Source: Mycobacterium sp. DL440
Lineage (GTDB): Bacteria > Actinomycetota > Actinomycetes > Mycobacteriales > Mycobacteriaceae
Reading direction: 5' to 3'
Assembly: GCF_011745145.1 (NCBI RefSeq)
Contig: NZ_CP050191.1
Location: forward strand, 1,912,984-1,976,983
DNA length: 64,000 nt
In this document: piece by piece, positions 49,791 through 58,717 of the stretch
How positions within the stretch are numbered: position 1 is the first letter of the stretch
Layout of the letters: each line of letters begins with the position of its first letter
The notes under the pieces: generated by a model
Told to the model about the DNA's origin: nothing
Database searches by the model: none
What the model saw: the letters and a program-made list of their open reading frames with translations, nothing else
Translations under genes and position numbers: made by a program

Positions 49791-49812
49791 TTCCTCGCGC
49801 TAGCGCTCGTCA
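49791..49812 (-). repeat. Stop/start junction motif, copy 2
   Basis: On the minus strand the 22 bases start TGACGAGCGCTAGCGCGAGG and end AA. The first three bases are the zwf stop codon and the last six (GAGGAA) are the likely ribosome-binding site of opcA. It contains the perfect palindrome GCGCTAGCGC. Other copies: 30624-30645 and 51370-51391. Confidence 0.7.
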
Positions 49813-51357
49813 CGGCCGCCTCCATTCCCGGCCCGACCGGCGCAGCATCTCGAACGCCGATTCGGGACCCCATGTTCCGGACTCATACGGATCGGGCTTA
49901 CCGTGCGTGGCCCAGTAATCCAACGCGGGATCGAGGATCTTCCAGCACAATTCGACCTCGGCGTTGACCGGGAACAGCGACGGCTCGCCCAGCAGCACGT
50001 CGAGGATCAGGCGCTCGTAGGCCTCGGGTGACTCTTCGGCGAAGGCCGAACCGTAGGAGAAGTCCATGCTGACATCGCGGACCTCCATGATGTGCCCCGG
50101 AACCTTGGACCCGAAGCGCAGAGTGATGCCTTCGTCCGGTTGCACCCGGATCACCAGGGCGTTCTGACCGAGCTCATCGGTCATCGTGGCATCGAACGGC
50201 AGGTGTGGCGCACGCTTGAACAACAGCGCGATCTCGGTGACCCTCCGGCCCAACCGTTTTCCGGTACGCAGATAGAACGGCACGCCGGCCCAGCGGCGGG
50301 TATCCACGTCCAGGGTGATGGCGGCGAACGTCTCGGTGGTCGATGTCTTGGAGAAGCCCTCTTCGTCCAGCAGCCCGACGACTTTCTCGCCGCCCTGCCA
50401 ACCCGCGACGTACTGGCCGCGGGAAGTGGTCTCGTCCAGCGGCTCGGCGAGCCGGGTTGCCGAGAGCACCTTGATCTTCTCGGCTTGCAGCTCCGCGGGG
50501 GAGAAACTCACCGGCTCCTCCATCGCGGTCAGCGCGAGCAGCTGCAGCAGATGGTTCTGGATGACGTCTCGGGCGGCACCGACTCCGTCGTAATAGCCGC
50601 CGCGCCCGCCGAGGCCGATGTCCTCAGCCATCGTGATCTGCACACTGTCGACATAGTGCGAATTCAACACCGGCTCGAACATCTCGTTGGCGAAGCGCAA
50701 GGCCAGGAGGTTCTGAACGGTCTCCTTGCCCAGATAGTGGTCGATGCGGAACACCGACGACTCCGGGAACACACTGTTGACCACAGCGTTGAGTTCCTCA
50801 GCGCTCTTGAGGTCGTGACCGAACGGCTTCTCGATCACCACCCGACTCCAGCTGCCCTCGGGCTTGTCGGCCAGCCCCGACTTCGACAACTGCTCGCAGA
50901 CCTGGGGGAACGCCTTCGGCGGAATCGACAGGTAGAACGCGTGATTGCCGCTGGTACCGCGCTCGACATCGAGTTTGTTCAGGGTCGCCTTCAGCCGTTC
51001 GAACGAGGACTCGTCGTCGAATGTGCCTTGGACGAATCGGAAACCTTCGGCCAACCGGTCCCAGACTTCCTGGCGGAACGGAGTGCGGGCGTGCGCCTTG
51101 ACCGCGTCGTAGACCACTTTCCCGAAGTCCTCGTCCGCCCAATCCCGGCGGGCGAACCCGACGAGTGCGAAGCTGGGCGGCAGCAAGCCGCGGTTGGCCA
51201 GATCGTAGATGGCCGGCATCAGCTTCTTGCGGGCCAGGTCGCCCGTGACGCCGAAGATCACCACCGCACAGGGCCCCGCAATGCGGGGCATGCGCTTGTC
51301 GCGCTTGTCGCGCAGCGGGTTACGCCAGGCGGTCGTGTCGGCGCTGCCCGCGCTCAT
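49810..51357 (-). CDS. zwf: Glucose-6-phosphate 1-dehydrogenase
   Basis: It oxidises glucose 6-phosphate to 6-phosphogluconolactone with NADP. The 515-residue product has the coenzyme site VIFGVTGDLARKKLMPAIYDL (about residue 34), the substrate signature RIDHYLGKETVQNLLALRFAN and VVIEKPFGHDL. ATG 51357 gives the M. tuberculosis Zwf2-like start MSAGSADTTAWRNPLRD; an open frame continues 44 codons further into tal. It is followed by its activator opcA. Confidence 0.96.
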   Translation of the reverse strand: MSAGSADTTAWRNPLRDKRDKRMPRIAGPCAVVIFGVTGDLARKKLMPAIYDLANRGLLPPSFALVGFARRDWADEDFGKVVYDAVKAHARTPFRQEVWDRLAEGFRFVQGTFDDESSFERLKATLNKLDVERGTSGNHAFYLSIPPKAFPQVCEQLSKSGLADKPEGSWSRVVIEKPFGHDLKSAEELNAVVNSVFPESSVFRIDHYLGKETVQNLLALRFANEMFEPVLNSHYVDSVQITMAEDIGLGGRGGYYDGVGAARDVIQNHLLQLLALTAMEEPVSFSPAELQAEKIKVLSATRLAEPLDETTSRGQYVAGWQGGEKVVGLLDEEGFSKTSTTETFAAITLDVDTRRWAGVPFYLRTGKRLGRRVTEIALLFKRAPHLPFDATMTDELGQNALVIRVQPDEGITLRFGSKVPGHIMEVRDVSMDFSYGSAFAEESPEAYERLILDVLLGEPSLFPVNAEVELCWKILDPALDYWATHGKPDPYESGTWGPESAFEMLRRSGREWRRP

Positions 51358-51369
51358 CGCCGTCCTCGG

Positions 51370-51391
51370 CTCTTCGCGCAGGCGCTCATCG
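51370..51391 (-). repeat. Stop/start junction motif, copy 3
   Basis: On the minus strand the 22 bases start CGATGAGCGCCTGCGCGAAG and end AG. The TGA at positions 4-6 of the motif is the tal stop codon. The motif ends 12 bases before the zwf ATG. It differs from copy 1 at three or four positions. Confidence 0.7.
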
Positions 51392-52501
51392 CGTGGCGGC
51401 GTCGAGTTGGCCCTGTGTCGCGTCGAGCAGCTCCTGCCACGACTTCTCGAACTTGTCCACACCCTCGTCCTCGAGCACCTTGAACACATCGACCAGGTCG
51501 ATGCCGACGGCGCTCAGTTTGTCGAAGGTCTCCTGCGATGCCGCCGCAGTCCCCGTGATGGTGTTACCGGTGATCTTGCCGTGGTCGGCGACGGCTTCCA
51601 GCGTCTTTTCCGGCAAGGTGTTCACCGTGTGCGGCGCGACCAACTCGGTGACGTAGAGCGTGTCCGAGTAGTCCGGGTTCTTGACGCCGGTCGACGCCCA
51701 CAGCACGCGCTGTACACGGGCACCTTCGTTCTTGAGCGGCGCGAAACGGTCGCCCCCGAAGACCTCCTCGTACGCCGCGTAGGCCAGGCGGGAGTTGGCC
51801 ACGCCGGCCTTGCCGCGCAGGCCCAAAGCCTCCTCGGAGCCGATCTTTTCCAGCCGGCTGTCGATCTCGGTGTCCACGCGGGACACGAAGAACGATGCGA
51901 CCGAGTGGATCTTGGACAGATCGTGCCCGGCCTCCTTGGCCTTCTCCAGACCGGCCAGGTAGGCGTCCATCACCCCACGGTGGCGTTCGACCGAGAAGAT
52001 CAGCGTGACGTTGACGGAAATGCCTTCGGCGATCACCGCGGTGATCGCGGGCAGCCCGGCAAGGGTCGCGGGAATCTTGATCAGCAGATTGGGGCGGTCG
52101 ACGATCTTCCACAGCTCGATCGCCTGCAGAATCGTCTTGTCGGTGTCGTGCGCCAGCCGCGGGTCGACCTCGATGGACACCCGGCCGTCGATACCGTCGG
52201 AGGCCTCGTACTGCTTGGCCAGGACGTCGCAGGCGTTGCGGACGTCATCGGTGGTGACGGTGCGGATGGTGGCGTCGACGTCGGCGCCCCGCTCGGCGAG
52301 CTCTTTCACCTGGGCGTCGTAGGCGGTGCCCTTCGACAGCGCCGCCTGGAAGATCGACGGGTTGGTGGTCACCCCCACGACGCTGCGGGTATCGATCAGG
52401 TTCTGCAGATTGCCGGTCTGCAGCCGCTCGCGCGACAGATCGTCGAGCCAGACAGATACACCCGCGGCGCTCAGCGCCGCGAGGTTCGGGTTCTGAGTCA
52501 T
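51386..52501 (-). CDS. tal: Transaldolase
   Basis: It transfers a dihydroxyacetone unit between sugar phosphates in the non-oxidative pentose phosphate pathway. The 371-residue product has [18 protein letters not shown] near the start, [13 protein letters not shown] and the Schiff-base lysine segment [16 protein letters not shown]. Length matches mycobacterial transaldolases. It lies 28 bases after tkt in the operon. Confidence 0.96.
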   Translation of the reverse strand: MTQNPNLAALSAAGVSVWLDDLSRERLQTGNLQNLIDTRSVVGVTTNPSIFQAALSKGTAYDAQVKELAERGADVDATIRTVTTDDVRNACDVLAKQYEASDGIDGRVSIEVDPRLAHDTDKTILQAIELWKIVDRPNLLIKIPATLAGLPAITAVIAEGISVNVTLIFSVERHRGVMDAYLAGLEKAKEAGHDLSKIHSVASFFVSRVDTEIDSRLEKIGSEEALGLRGKAGVANSRLAYAAYEEVFGGDRFAPLKNEGARVQRVLWASTGVKNPDYSDTLYVTELVAPHTVNTLPEKTLEAVADHGKITGNTITGTAAASQETFDKLSAVGIDLVDVFKVLEDEGVDKFEKSWQELLDATQGQLDAATR

Positions 52502-52529
52502 GTTCGCCTTCTCCTGCTAGTCGTCTCTG

Positions 52530-54623
52530 CTAGTTGTCTAGGGATCGTTGCGCCGCGGCCGCCACGGCCTCGGGGGTGAAACCGAACTCACGGAACAGCG
52601 TCTTGTCGTCGGCGGAGGCACCGTAGTGCTCGATCGAGACGATCTCGCCGGTGTCTCCGACCAGCTTGTACCAACTCTGCGCCACCGCGGCCTCGACCGC
52701 CACCCGGGCCGACACGGCGGGCGGCAGCACCGAATCGCGGTACTCCTTGGGCTGGGATTCGAACCACTCGACACACGGCATCGACACCACGCTGGCGTTG
52801 ATCTCCTTGTCCGCCAACAGCTTCTGCGCTGCGACGGCGAGCTGGAGCTCGGAGCCGGTGGCGATGATCACCACGTCGGGGTTGTCCTCCGGCGTGCCGC
52901 CCAGCACGTAACCGCCGCGGGAAACACCTTCGGCGCTGGTGCCCTCGAGCACCGGGACGCCCTGGCGCGTCAGGATCAGCCCCACCGGGCCGGTGCTGGC
53001 GGTGCGCTCCAGCACGGTCTTCCACGCGTAGACGGTCTCGTTCGGATCGCCCGGTCGGACCACCGACAGGTTCGGGATCGCCCGCAGTGCCGCGAGGTGT
53101 TCGATCGGCTGGTGCGTCGGGCCGTCCTCACCGAGTCCGATCGAATCGTGCGTCCAGACGTAGATCGGATCGATGTTCATCAACGAGGCCAAACGCACGG
53201 CCGGCCGCATGTAATCCGAGAACTGGAGGAACGTTCCGCCGTAGGCCCGGGTCGGACCGTGCAGCACGATGCCGGACAGGATCGCGCCCATGGCGTGCTC
53301 ACGGATACCGAAATGCAGGGTGCGGCCGTACCAGGTCGCATTCCAGTCTTCGGTCGAGATCGACGGCGGCCCGAACGAATTCGCGCCCTTGATCGTGGTG
53401 TTGTTGCTGCCGGCGAGATCGGCCGAACCGCCCCACAGCTCGGGCAGCGTCTGCCCGACGGCGGCCAGCACGGCACCGGACGCGGCGCGGGTCGCCACAG
53501 GCTTGGAATCGAGGTCCCAGTGCGGAAGGTCGGCGTCCCAACCCTCGGGAAGCTCCTTGGCCTGCAGCCGGTCCAGCAGGGCCTTGCGCTCGGGCTCACG
53601 CTTGGCCCAGGCGTCGAAGGTCACCTGCCACTCGTCGTGCACCTGCTTACCGCGGGTCACCAGCTCACGGGTGTGGGCGATGACATCGTCGCGCACCTCG
53701 AAGCTCTTGTCGGGGTCGAAGCCGAGGATCTTCTTGGTGGCGGCCACCTCGTCGGCGCCCAGCGCCGAGCCGTGCACACCACCGGTGTTCATCTTGGTGG
53801 GGGCGGGGTAGCCGATGATAGTGCGCAGCGCGATGAACGACGGCTTGTCGGTGACGGCCTTCGCGGCGGCAATGGCTTCTTCGATACCGACGACGTTCTC
53901 GCCGCCCTCGACCTCCTGGACGTGCCAGCCGTAGGCGCGGTAACGCGCGGGCACATCCTCGCTCAGCGCGATGTCGGTGTTGTGCTCGATGGAGATCTTG
54001 TTGTCGTCCCAGAACACGATGAGATTGCCGAGCTGCTGGGTGCCCGCGAGCGACGACGCCTCGCTGGTGACGCCCTCTTCCATGTCGCCGTCGGAGGCCA
54101 CCACGTAGATGTAGTGGTCGAAGGGGCTCTCACCCGGGGCGGTGTCCGGATCGAACAGGCCGCGCTCGTAACGAGCGGCCATCGCCATCCCGACCGCCGA
54201 CGCCAGCCCCTGGCCCAGCGGGCCGGTGGTGATCTCCACACCCTTGGTGTGGTGGTACTCGGGATGGCCCGGAGTCAGCGAGCCCCAGGTGCGCAGCGCC
54301 TCGATGTCGGCCAGTTCCAGGCCGAAACCGCCGAGGTACAGCTGGATGTAGAGGGTGAGGCTGGAATGCCCGCAGGACAGCACAAAACGGTCCCGGCCGA
54401 TCCAGTGGGTGTCGTTGGGATCGTGGCGCAGCTGCCGCTGGAACAGCGTGTAGGCCAGCGGTGCCAGGCTCATCGCAGTTCCCGGGTGGCCGTTGCCGAC
54501 CTTCTGCACCGCGTCAGCCGCAAGCACCCGAGCGGTGTCGACGGCAACGCTGTCGACTTCGGTCCAGTCATCTGGGTGGTTGGGCTGGGTGAGTGCGGTG
54601 ATCTCTTCGGCGGTGGTCACTAA
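52530..54623 (-). CDS. tkt: Transketolase
   Basis: It transfers two-carbon units with thiamine diphosphate. The 697-residue product has KVGNGHPGTAMSLAPLAY (about residue 35), the cofactor motif ASDGDMEEGVTSEASSLAGTQQLGNLIVFWDDNK and the central FGIREHAMGAILSGI. GTG 54623, after GAGGAAGTGAG, gives the start VTTAEEITALTQPNHPDDWTE as in M. tuberculosis; a frame 16 codons longer exists. First gene of the pentose phosphate operon, divergent from ctaB across 229 bases that must hold both promoters but show no obvious element to me. Confidence 0.97.
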   Translation of the reverse strand, partial: LVTTAEEITALTQPNHPDDWTEVDSVAVDTARVLAADAVQKVGNGHPGTAMSLAPLAYTLFQRQLRHDPNDTHWIGRDRFVLSCGHSSLTLYIQLYLGGFGLELADIEALRTWGSLTPGHPEYHHTKGVEITTGPLGQGLASAVGMAMAARYERGLFDPDTAPGESPFDHYIYVVASDGDMEEGVTSEASSLAGTQQLGNLIVFWDDNKISIEHNTDIALSEDVPARYRAYGWHVQEVEGGENVVGIEEAIAAAKAVTDKPSFIALRTIIGYPAPTKMNTGGVHGSALGADEVAATKKILGFDPDKSFEVRDDVIAHTRELVTRGKQVHDEWQVTFDAWAKREPERKALLDRLQAKELPEGWDADLPHWDLDSKPVATRAASGAVLAAVGQTLPELWGGSADLAGSNNTTIKGANSFGPPSISTEDWNATWYGRTLHFGIREHAMGAILSGIVLHGPTRAYGGTFLQFSDYMRPAVRLASLMNIDPIYVWTHDSIGLGEDGPTHQPIEHLAALRAIPNLSVVRPGDPNETVYAWKTVLERTASTGPVGLILTRQGVPVLEGTSAEGVSRGGYVLGGTPEDNPDVVIIATGSELQLAVAAQKLLADKEINASVVSMPCVEWFESQPKEYRDSVLPPAVSARVAVEAAVAQSWYKLVGDTGEIVSIEHYGASADDKTLFREFGFTPEAVAAAAQRSLDN

Positions 54624-54852
54624 GCTCACTTCCTCGTCATCTATCTGCTGGCATGTGCGCGCAGTTGCCATGCTGCTACGACAAACACCCTAGTGGGGCG
54701 GACTCATCCGATGCAGACTGGTTCTCGCACCGATACCCGCTCGTCTACCCGGTTGTTGCCCCGAACAGACCCTGCGGTGCAGAGGTGTGCGGGCCGCGGT
54801 CTACCATCGTGTGTAGTAGAAGCCGCGTGACGCCACCCGAGGAGTTATTTGC

Positions 54853-55785
54853 GTGAGCATTCGCGAGCGCCGGCTCATCCATGGGGCGCCAAGCCGAATA
54901 CGATCCACCCTCCTGTCGTATTTGGCGTTGACCAAGCCACGTGTGATCGAGTTGTTGCTGGTCACCACCATTCCGGCGATGTTGCTGGCGGACCGTGGCA
55001 CCGTTGACCCACTCCTGATCCTGAACACGTTGGTGGGCGGCATGCTGGCCGCGGCCGGCGCCAACACCCTCAACTGTGTGGCCGACGCCGACATCGACAA
55101 GGTGATGAAGCGCACCGCTCGCCGGCCGCTGGCCCAGGCCTCGGTCCCGACGCGGCACGCACTCATCTTCGGGCTGGTGCTGTCGGTGACCTCGTTCTGC
55201 TGGCTGACCTGGACGTCGAATCTGCTGTCCGGGGTGCTGGCGGTGGCCACGATCGCGTTCTACGTCTTCGTCTACACCTTGCTGCTCAAACGCCGGACCT
55301 CGCAGAACGTGGTGTGGGGCGGGGCGGCCGGCTGCATGCCGGTGATGATCGGCTGGTCCGCGGTGACCGGCACCATCCAGTGGCCCGCACTCGTGATGTT
55401 CCTGATCATCTTCTTCTGGACGCCGCCGCATACGTGGGCGCTGGCGATGCGTTACAAGGACGACTACAAGGCGGCCGGGGTGCCGATGTTGCCCGCCGTG
55501 GCCACCGAGCGTCAGGTCACTCGCCAGATCCTGATCTACACCTGGTTGACGGTCCTCACCACGCTGGCGCTGGCGCTGACCACCGGATGGCTGTACGGCG
55601 CTGTCGCGTTGCTGGCGGGCGCCTGGTTCCTGGTGATGGCCCACCAGCTGTACTCCGGGGTGAAGCGTGGCGAGCCGGTGAAGCCGCTGCGGTTGTTCCT
55701 CCAGTCGAACAACTACCTGGCCGTGGTGTTCTGCGCCTTGGCCATCGACTCGGCGCTGGCGCTGCCGACGATCTTCGGCCACTAG
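54853..55785 (+). CDS. ctaB: Protoheme IX farnesyltransferase (heme O synthase)
   Basis: It adds a farnesyl group to heme B, giving heme O, precursor of heme A for cytochrome aa3. The 310-residue UbiA-family membrane protein has the prenyl-diphosphate motif [20 protein letters not shown] (about residue 75), the second acidic region [14 protein letters not shown] and about 9 hydrophobic helices. It starts with GTG. The next enzyme of the pathway, ctaA, lies 3 kb downstream on the other strand. Confidence 0.95.
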   Translation: MSIRERRLIHGAPSRIRSTLLSYLALTKPRVIELLLVTTIPAMLLADRGTVDPLLILNTLVGGMLAAAGANTLNCVADADIDKVMKRTARRPLAQASVPTRHALIFGLVLSVTSFCWLTWTSNLLSGVLAVATIAFYVFVYTLLLKRRTSQNVVWGGAAGCMPVMIGWSAVTGTIQWPALVMFLIIFFWTPPHTWALAMRYKDDYKAAGVPMLPAVATERQVTRQILIYTWLTVLTTLALALTTGWLYGAVALLAGAWFLVMAHQLYSGVKRGEPVKPLRLFLQSNNYLAVVFCALAIDSALALPTIFGH

Positions 55786-55833
55786 GCCCGCGAACCGCTG
55801 CTGACCCTTCCTCGGTGTGGCAGCGTTGCGGCC

Positions 55834-56775
55834 ATGACCGAATTGGTGAGTCCCGACAACTTCGTGCGTGCCGAATCCGACCGGTATCTCGCCGGCGTCG
55901 TCAACGAGGGCGGCTTCGGAAAGTTCTTCCACATCCGCGAACTGAGTCCGGTCGACCATCAGATCGTCATCCGGTCCAACCGCGACACCCTCTACTCGGC
56001 GGCGGTGTTCGATCTCGACGCCGGACCGGTCACCATCACGCTGCCCGACGGCGCCGGCCGCTTCGTGTCGCTGCAGGTGATCAGCGAGGATCACTACACC
56101 ACCAACGTGGCCTACGCCCCGGCGGAGGTGACATTCAGCCGTGACTCGGTGGCCTCCCGATATGCGATCGCGGCGGTACGCACCCTGGTCGATCCGGGCG
56201 ACACCGTCGACCTGGCCGCAGTACACGCGCTGCAGGACGCGATCACCGTCTCGCAGGCCGAGCCGGGATTCTTCGAGATCCCGCAGTGGGATCCGGTCAG
56301 CCAGAAGACGGTTCGTGATGCGCTGGTCACGTTGTCCACCACGCTGACGGACACCAAGGGAATGTTCGGAGCCAAGTATGAGGTGGACCCGGTACGCCAC
56401 CTGATCGGATCGGCGTTCGCCTGGGGCGGCAACCCGGAGCGCGACGCGTTCTATCTCACAGTGGTGCCGGCGCGCAACGACGGCACCACTGTGCACCGCC
56501 TGACCGTGAAAGACGTCCCGGTGGATGGGTTCTGGTCAGTGACGGTCTACAACAAGGACGGCTATTTCACCGCGAACCCGCAGAATGCCTACTCGCTGAA
56601 CAACATCACCGCAGTCAAGGATCCGGACGGCTCCACCACGGTGCAGTTCGGCGGGAGCGGCGCGGCGAATCTGTTGCCGGTCACCGAGGGCTGGAACTAC
56701 GTCGTGCGCCTGTACCAGCCGCGGCCCGAGATCCTCGACGGGTCGTGGACGTTCCCCGAGGCTCAGCCGGTCTAG
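55834..56775 (+). CDS. DUF1254/DUF1214 domain protein
   Basis: The 313-residue product contains the DUF1254 part (ETNRDTLYSA-like VIRSNRDTLYSAAVFDLDAGPVTITLPD, about residues 48-75, and RFVSLQVISEDHYTTNVAYAP) and the DUF1214 part (VDGFWSVTVYNKDGYFTANPQNAYSLNN and LYQPRPEILDGSWTFPEAQPV). It has no signal peptide, unlike many relatives. The function of these domains is not established. It converges with qor, sharing CTAG as both stops. Confidence 0.88.
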   Translation: MTELVSPDNFVRAESDRYLAGVVNEGGFGKFFHIRELSPVDHQIVIRSNRDTLYSAAVFDLDAGPVTITLPDGAGRFVSLQVISEDHYTTNVAYAPAEVTFSRDSVASRYAIAAVRTLVDPGDTVDLAAVHALQDAITVSQAEPGFFEIPQWDPVSQKTVRDALVTLSTTLTDTKGMFGAKYEVDPVRHLIGSAFAWGGNPERDAFYLTVVPARNDGTTVHRLTVKDVPVDGFWSVTVYNKDGYFTANPQNAYSLNNITAVKDPDGSTTVQFGGSGAANLLPVTEGWNYVVRLYQPRPEILDGSWTFPEAQPV

Positions 56776-57764
56776 GGCACCAGGACGATCGAGCCAACTG
56801 TCTTGCGGCCCTGCAGGTCGGTGTGGGCCTGGGCCGCCTCGGCCAGCGGGTAGCGGCCGCCGACGGTGATGGTGATCGACCCGTCCGCGATGGCGTTGAT
56901 CAATTCACCGGCACGCCAGGAGAATTCGTCGGGTGTGCGGGTGTGGTGGGCCAGCGTCGGCCGGGTCAGGAACACCGATCCTGCCGCGTTGAGCCGTTGC
57001 GGGTCCACCGGTGGCACCGGACCGCTGGCCGCCCCGAACAGGGCCAGCGTGCCACGCACCGCGAGGCTGTCCAGGCTGGCGTCGAATGTCGATGCGCCCA
57101 CCCCGTCGTAGACCGCGGCCACGCCCGCGCCGCCGGTGAGATCGCGGATCTTGTCCCCGAACTCGGCCGGGTCCTCGGGATACTCGAGCACCTCGATCGC
57201 GCCGGCCTGCCGGGACAGTTCGGCTTTCTCGGGCGTCGAGGCCGTCGTGATCACGCGGGTGCCGATGCTGGTGGCCCACTGGGTCAGGATCATCCCGACA
57301 CCGCCGGCTCCGGCGTGCACCAGCACCGTGTCGTTCGGCTGCACGGCATAGGTGGACTTGATCAGGTAGTGCGCGGTCATGCCCTTCAGCAGTGCCGAGG
57401 CGATCGCGTCGGGAGCTACGCCGTCGGGCACATAGGCGACAAAATCGGCTGGGGCAACACAGAAGTCGGCGTAAGCGCCGGTCGCGTTCGCGGTCACCAC
57501 GCGGTCACCGACGGCCAGCGCGGCCACATCGTCGCCGACTGCGGCGACGGTGCCGCAGACCTCGGACCCGACGACGAACGGCAGGTCCCGCGGATACAGC
57601 CCGGACCGGAAGTAGGTGTCGATGAAGTTGACGCCGATCGCTTCGGCCTTGATCAGTACCTCGCCGGCGCCGGGCGAGGGCTCGGGCCGCTCGAGGTAGC
57701 TCAGGACTTCGGGTCCGCCGGTCTCGGCAACTTCGATGGCATACACGCCATCCATCATCCACAC
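56772..57764 (-). CDS. qor: NADPH:quinone reductase, MDR family
   Basis: The 330-residue product is a zinc-free medium-chain reductase: EAIGVNFIDTYFRSGLYP, GSEVCGTVAAVG and the NADPH site VLVHAGAGGVGMILTQWA, then YDGVGASTFDASL. It reduces quinones by one electron in homologues such as E. coli QorA. The first codon as given is GTG 57764; Met4 (57755), giving MDGVYAIEVAETGGPEVL, fits the M. tuberculosis protein better. The start is only bases away from the divergent ATP-grasp gene, so both mRNAs must be leaderless or have promoters inside the other gene. Confidence 0.9.
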   Translation of the reverse strand: MWMMDGVYAIEVAETGGPEVLSYLERPEPSPGAGEVLIKAEAIGVNFIDTYFRSGLYPRDLPFVVGSEVCGTVAAVGDDVAALAVGDRVVTANATGAYADFCVAPADFVAYVPDGVAPDAIASALLKGMTAHYLIKSTYAVQPNDTVLVHAGAGGVGMILTQWATSIGTRVITTASTPEKAELSRQAGAIEVLEYPEDPAEFGDKIRDLTGGAGVAAVYDGVGASTFDASLDSLAVRGTLALFGAASGPVPPVDPQRLNAAGSVFLTRPTLAHHTRTPDEFSWRAGELINAIADGSITITVGGRYPLAEAAQAHTDLQGRKTVGSIVLVP

Positions 57765-57766
57765 AT

Positions 57767-58717
57767 ATGATCGCGGAGGTGAAGCTCGCCCGTCCGGATG
57801 TGTTCCATCCCCGCATCGTGTTGGCCGGTTGCGCGGCCCTGCCCGAAGGTGACGGCGACGACGCCGGCCTGGTCATGGCGCTGCGCAATCGCGGTCTGCA
57901 CGCCCGCTGGCTGCCGTGGGACGACCCGGCCACGCTCGAAGCCGACCTGGTGATCCTGCGGGCCACCTGGGACTACACCGAGCGTCTCAACGAGTTCCTC
58001 AGCTGGGCGCGGGCGGTGCCCCACCTGATCAACTCGGCGCAGATCGTGGAGTGGAACACCGACAAGCGCTACCTCGACGATCTGCACCGCATGGGGGTGG
58101 CCGTGGTGCCGACCCGATACTTCGGGGTCGGCGAGAAGGTCAGAGTGCCCGAGGGTGAAGTGGTGGTGAAGCCCGCTGTGGGTGCCGGCTCGACCGGGGC
58201 GCAGCGCTTCGTCGACGCCTCAGAGGCGCTGGCGCACGCGGCGGCACTGCACGCCGGCGGCCGCGCGGTGCTGGTGCAGCCCTACGATCCGCGGATCGCA
58301 GACGGCGAGACCGCGCTGGTGTTTCTGGGCGGCAAGCCATCCCACGCGTTCACCAAGGGGCCGATCCTGCCCCCGGCCGGACAGTCACCCGAGTTCGAGG
58401 AGACGGGCACCTACGCCCATGAGTCGTTGTCGCCGGCCGCCCCTGACGATGAAGTCTGGGAGGTGGGCCGCCGCGCGGTCGACGCGGTGGGCCGGCTGTT
58501 CGATCTCAAGCCCGAGGAGCTGGTGTACGCCCGGGTCGATGTGATCGGCGGACCCGAGGACCCGCGTCTGCTGGAGCTGGAACTGGTTGAGCCGGGACTG
58601 GGTTTCCGGCAGCTCGACCAGAGCGACAGGAAGGATGCCGAGCGGAAGTTCGCCGTCGGGGTGGAGGGCGCCCTGGAGCGGTTCGGGCTCGGCCCGCTGT
58701 CCCGCCGCGGCTTCTAG
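57767..58717 (+). CDS. ATP-grasp domain protein of unknown function
   Basis: The 316-residue product has an N-terminal domain (RIVLAGCAALPEGDGDDAGLVMALRNRGLHARWLPWDDP) like the pre-ATP-grasp fold, then ATP-grasp features: EGEVVVKPAVGAGSTGAQRF (about residue 128), AVLVQPYDPRIADGETALVFLGGKPSHAFTKGP, and the metal-binding LELELVEPGLGF near the end. Such proteins ligate carboxylates to amines or thiols; glutathione-synthetase-like members have this shape. No partner gene is coupled. The position next to ctaA matches M. tuberculosis. Start at ATG 57767 or GTG 57779. Confidence 0.82.
   Translation: MIAEVKLARPDVFHPRIVLAGCAALPEGDGDDAGLVMALRNRGLHARWLPWDDPATLEADLVILRATWDYTERLNEFLSWARAVPHLINSAQIVEWNTDKRYLDDLHRMGVAVVPTRYFGVGEKVRVPEGEVVVKPAVGAGSTGAQRFVDASEALAHAAALHAGGRAVLVQPYDPRIADGETALVFLGGKPSHAFTKGPILPPAGQSPEFEETGTYAHESLSPAAPDDEVWEVGRRAVDAVGRLFDLKPEELVYARVDVIGGPEDPRLLELELVEPGLGFRQLDQSDRKDAERKFAVGVEGALERFGLGPLSRRGF

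Noticed and set aside
52548..54623. An open frame of 691 codons on the plus strand opposite tkt
   Set aside because: It mirrors tkt on the other strand, is rich in His, Gly, Arg and Asp as expected from antisense reading of high-GC coding DNA, and shows no domain motif, while tkt is unmistakable.
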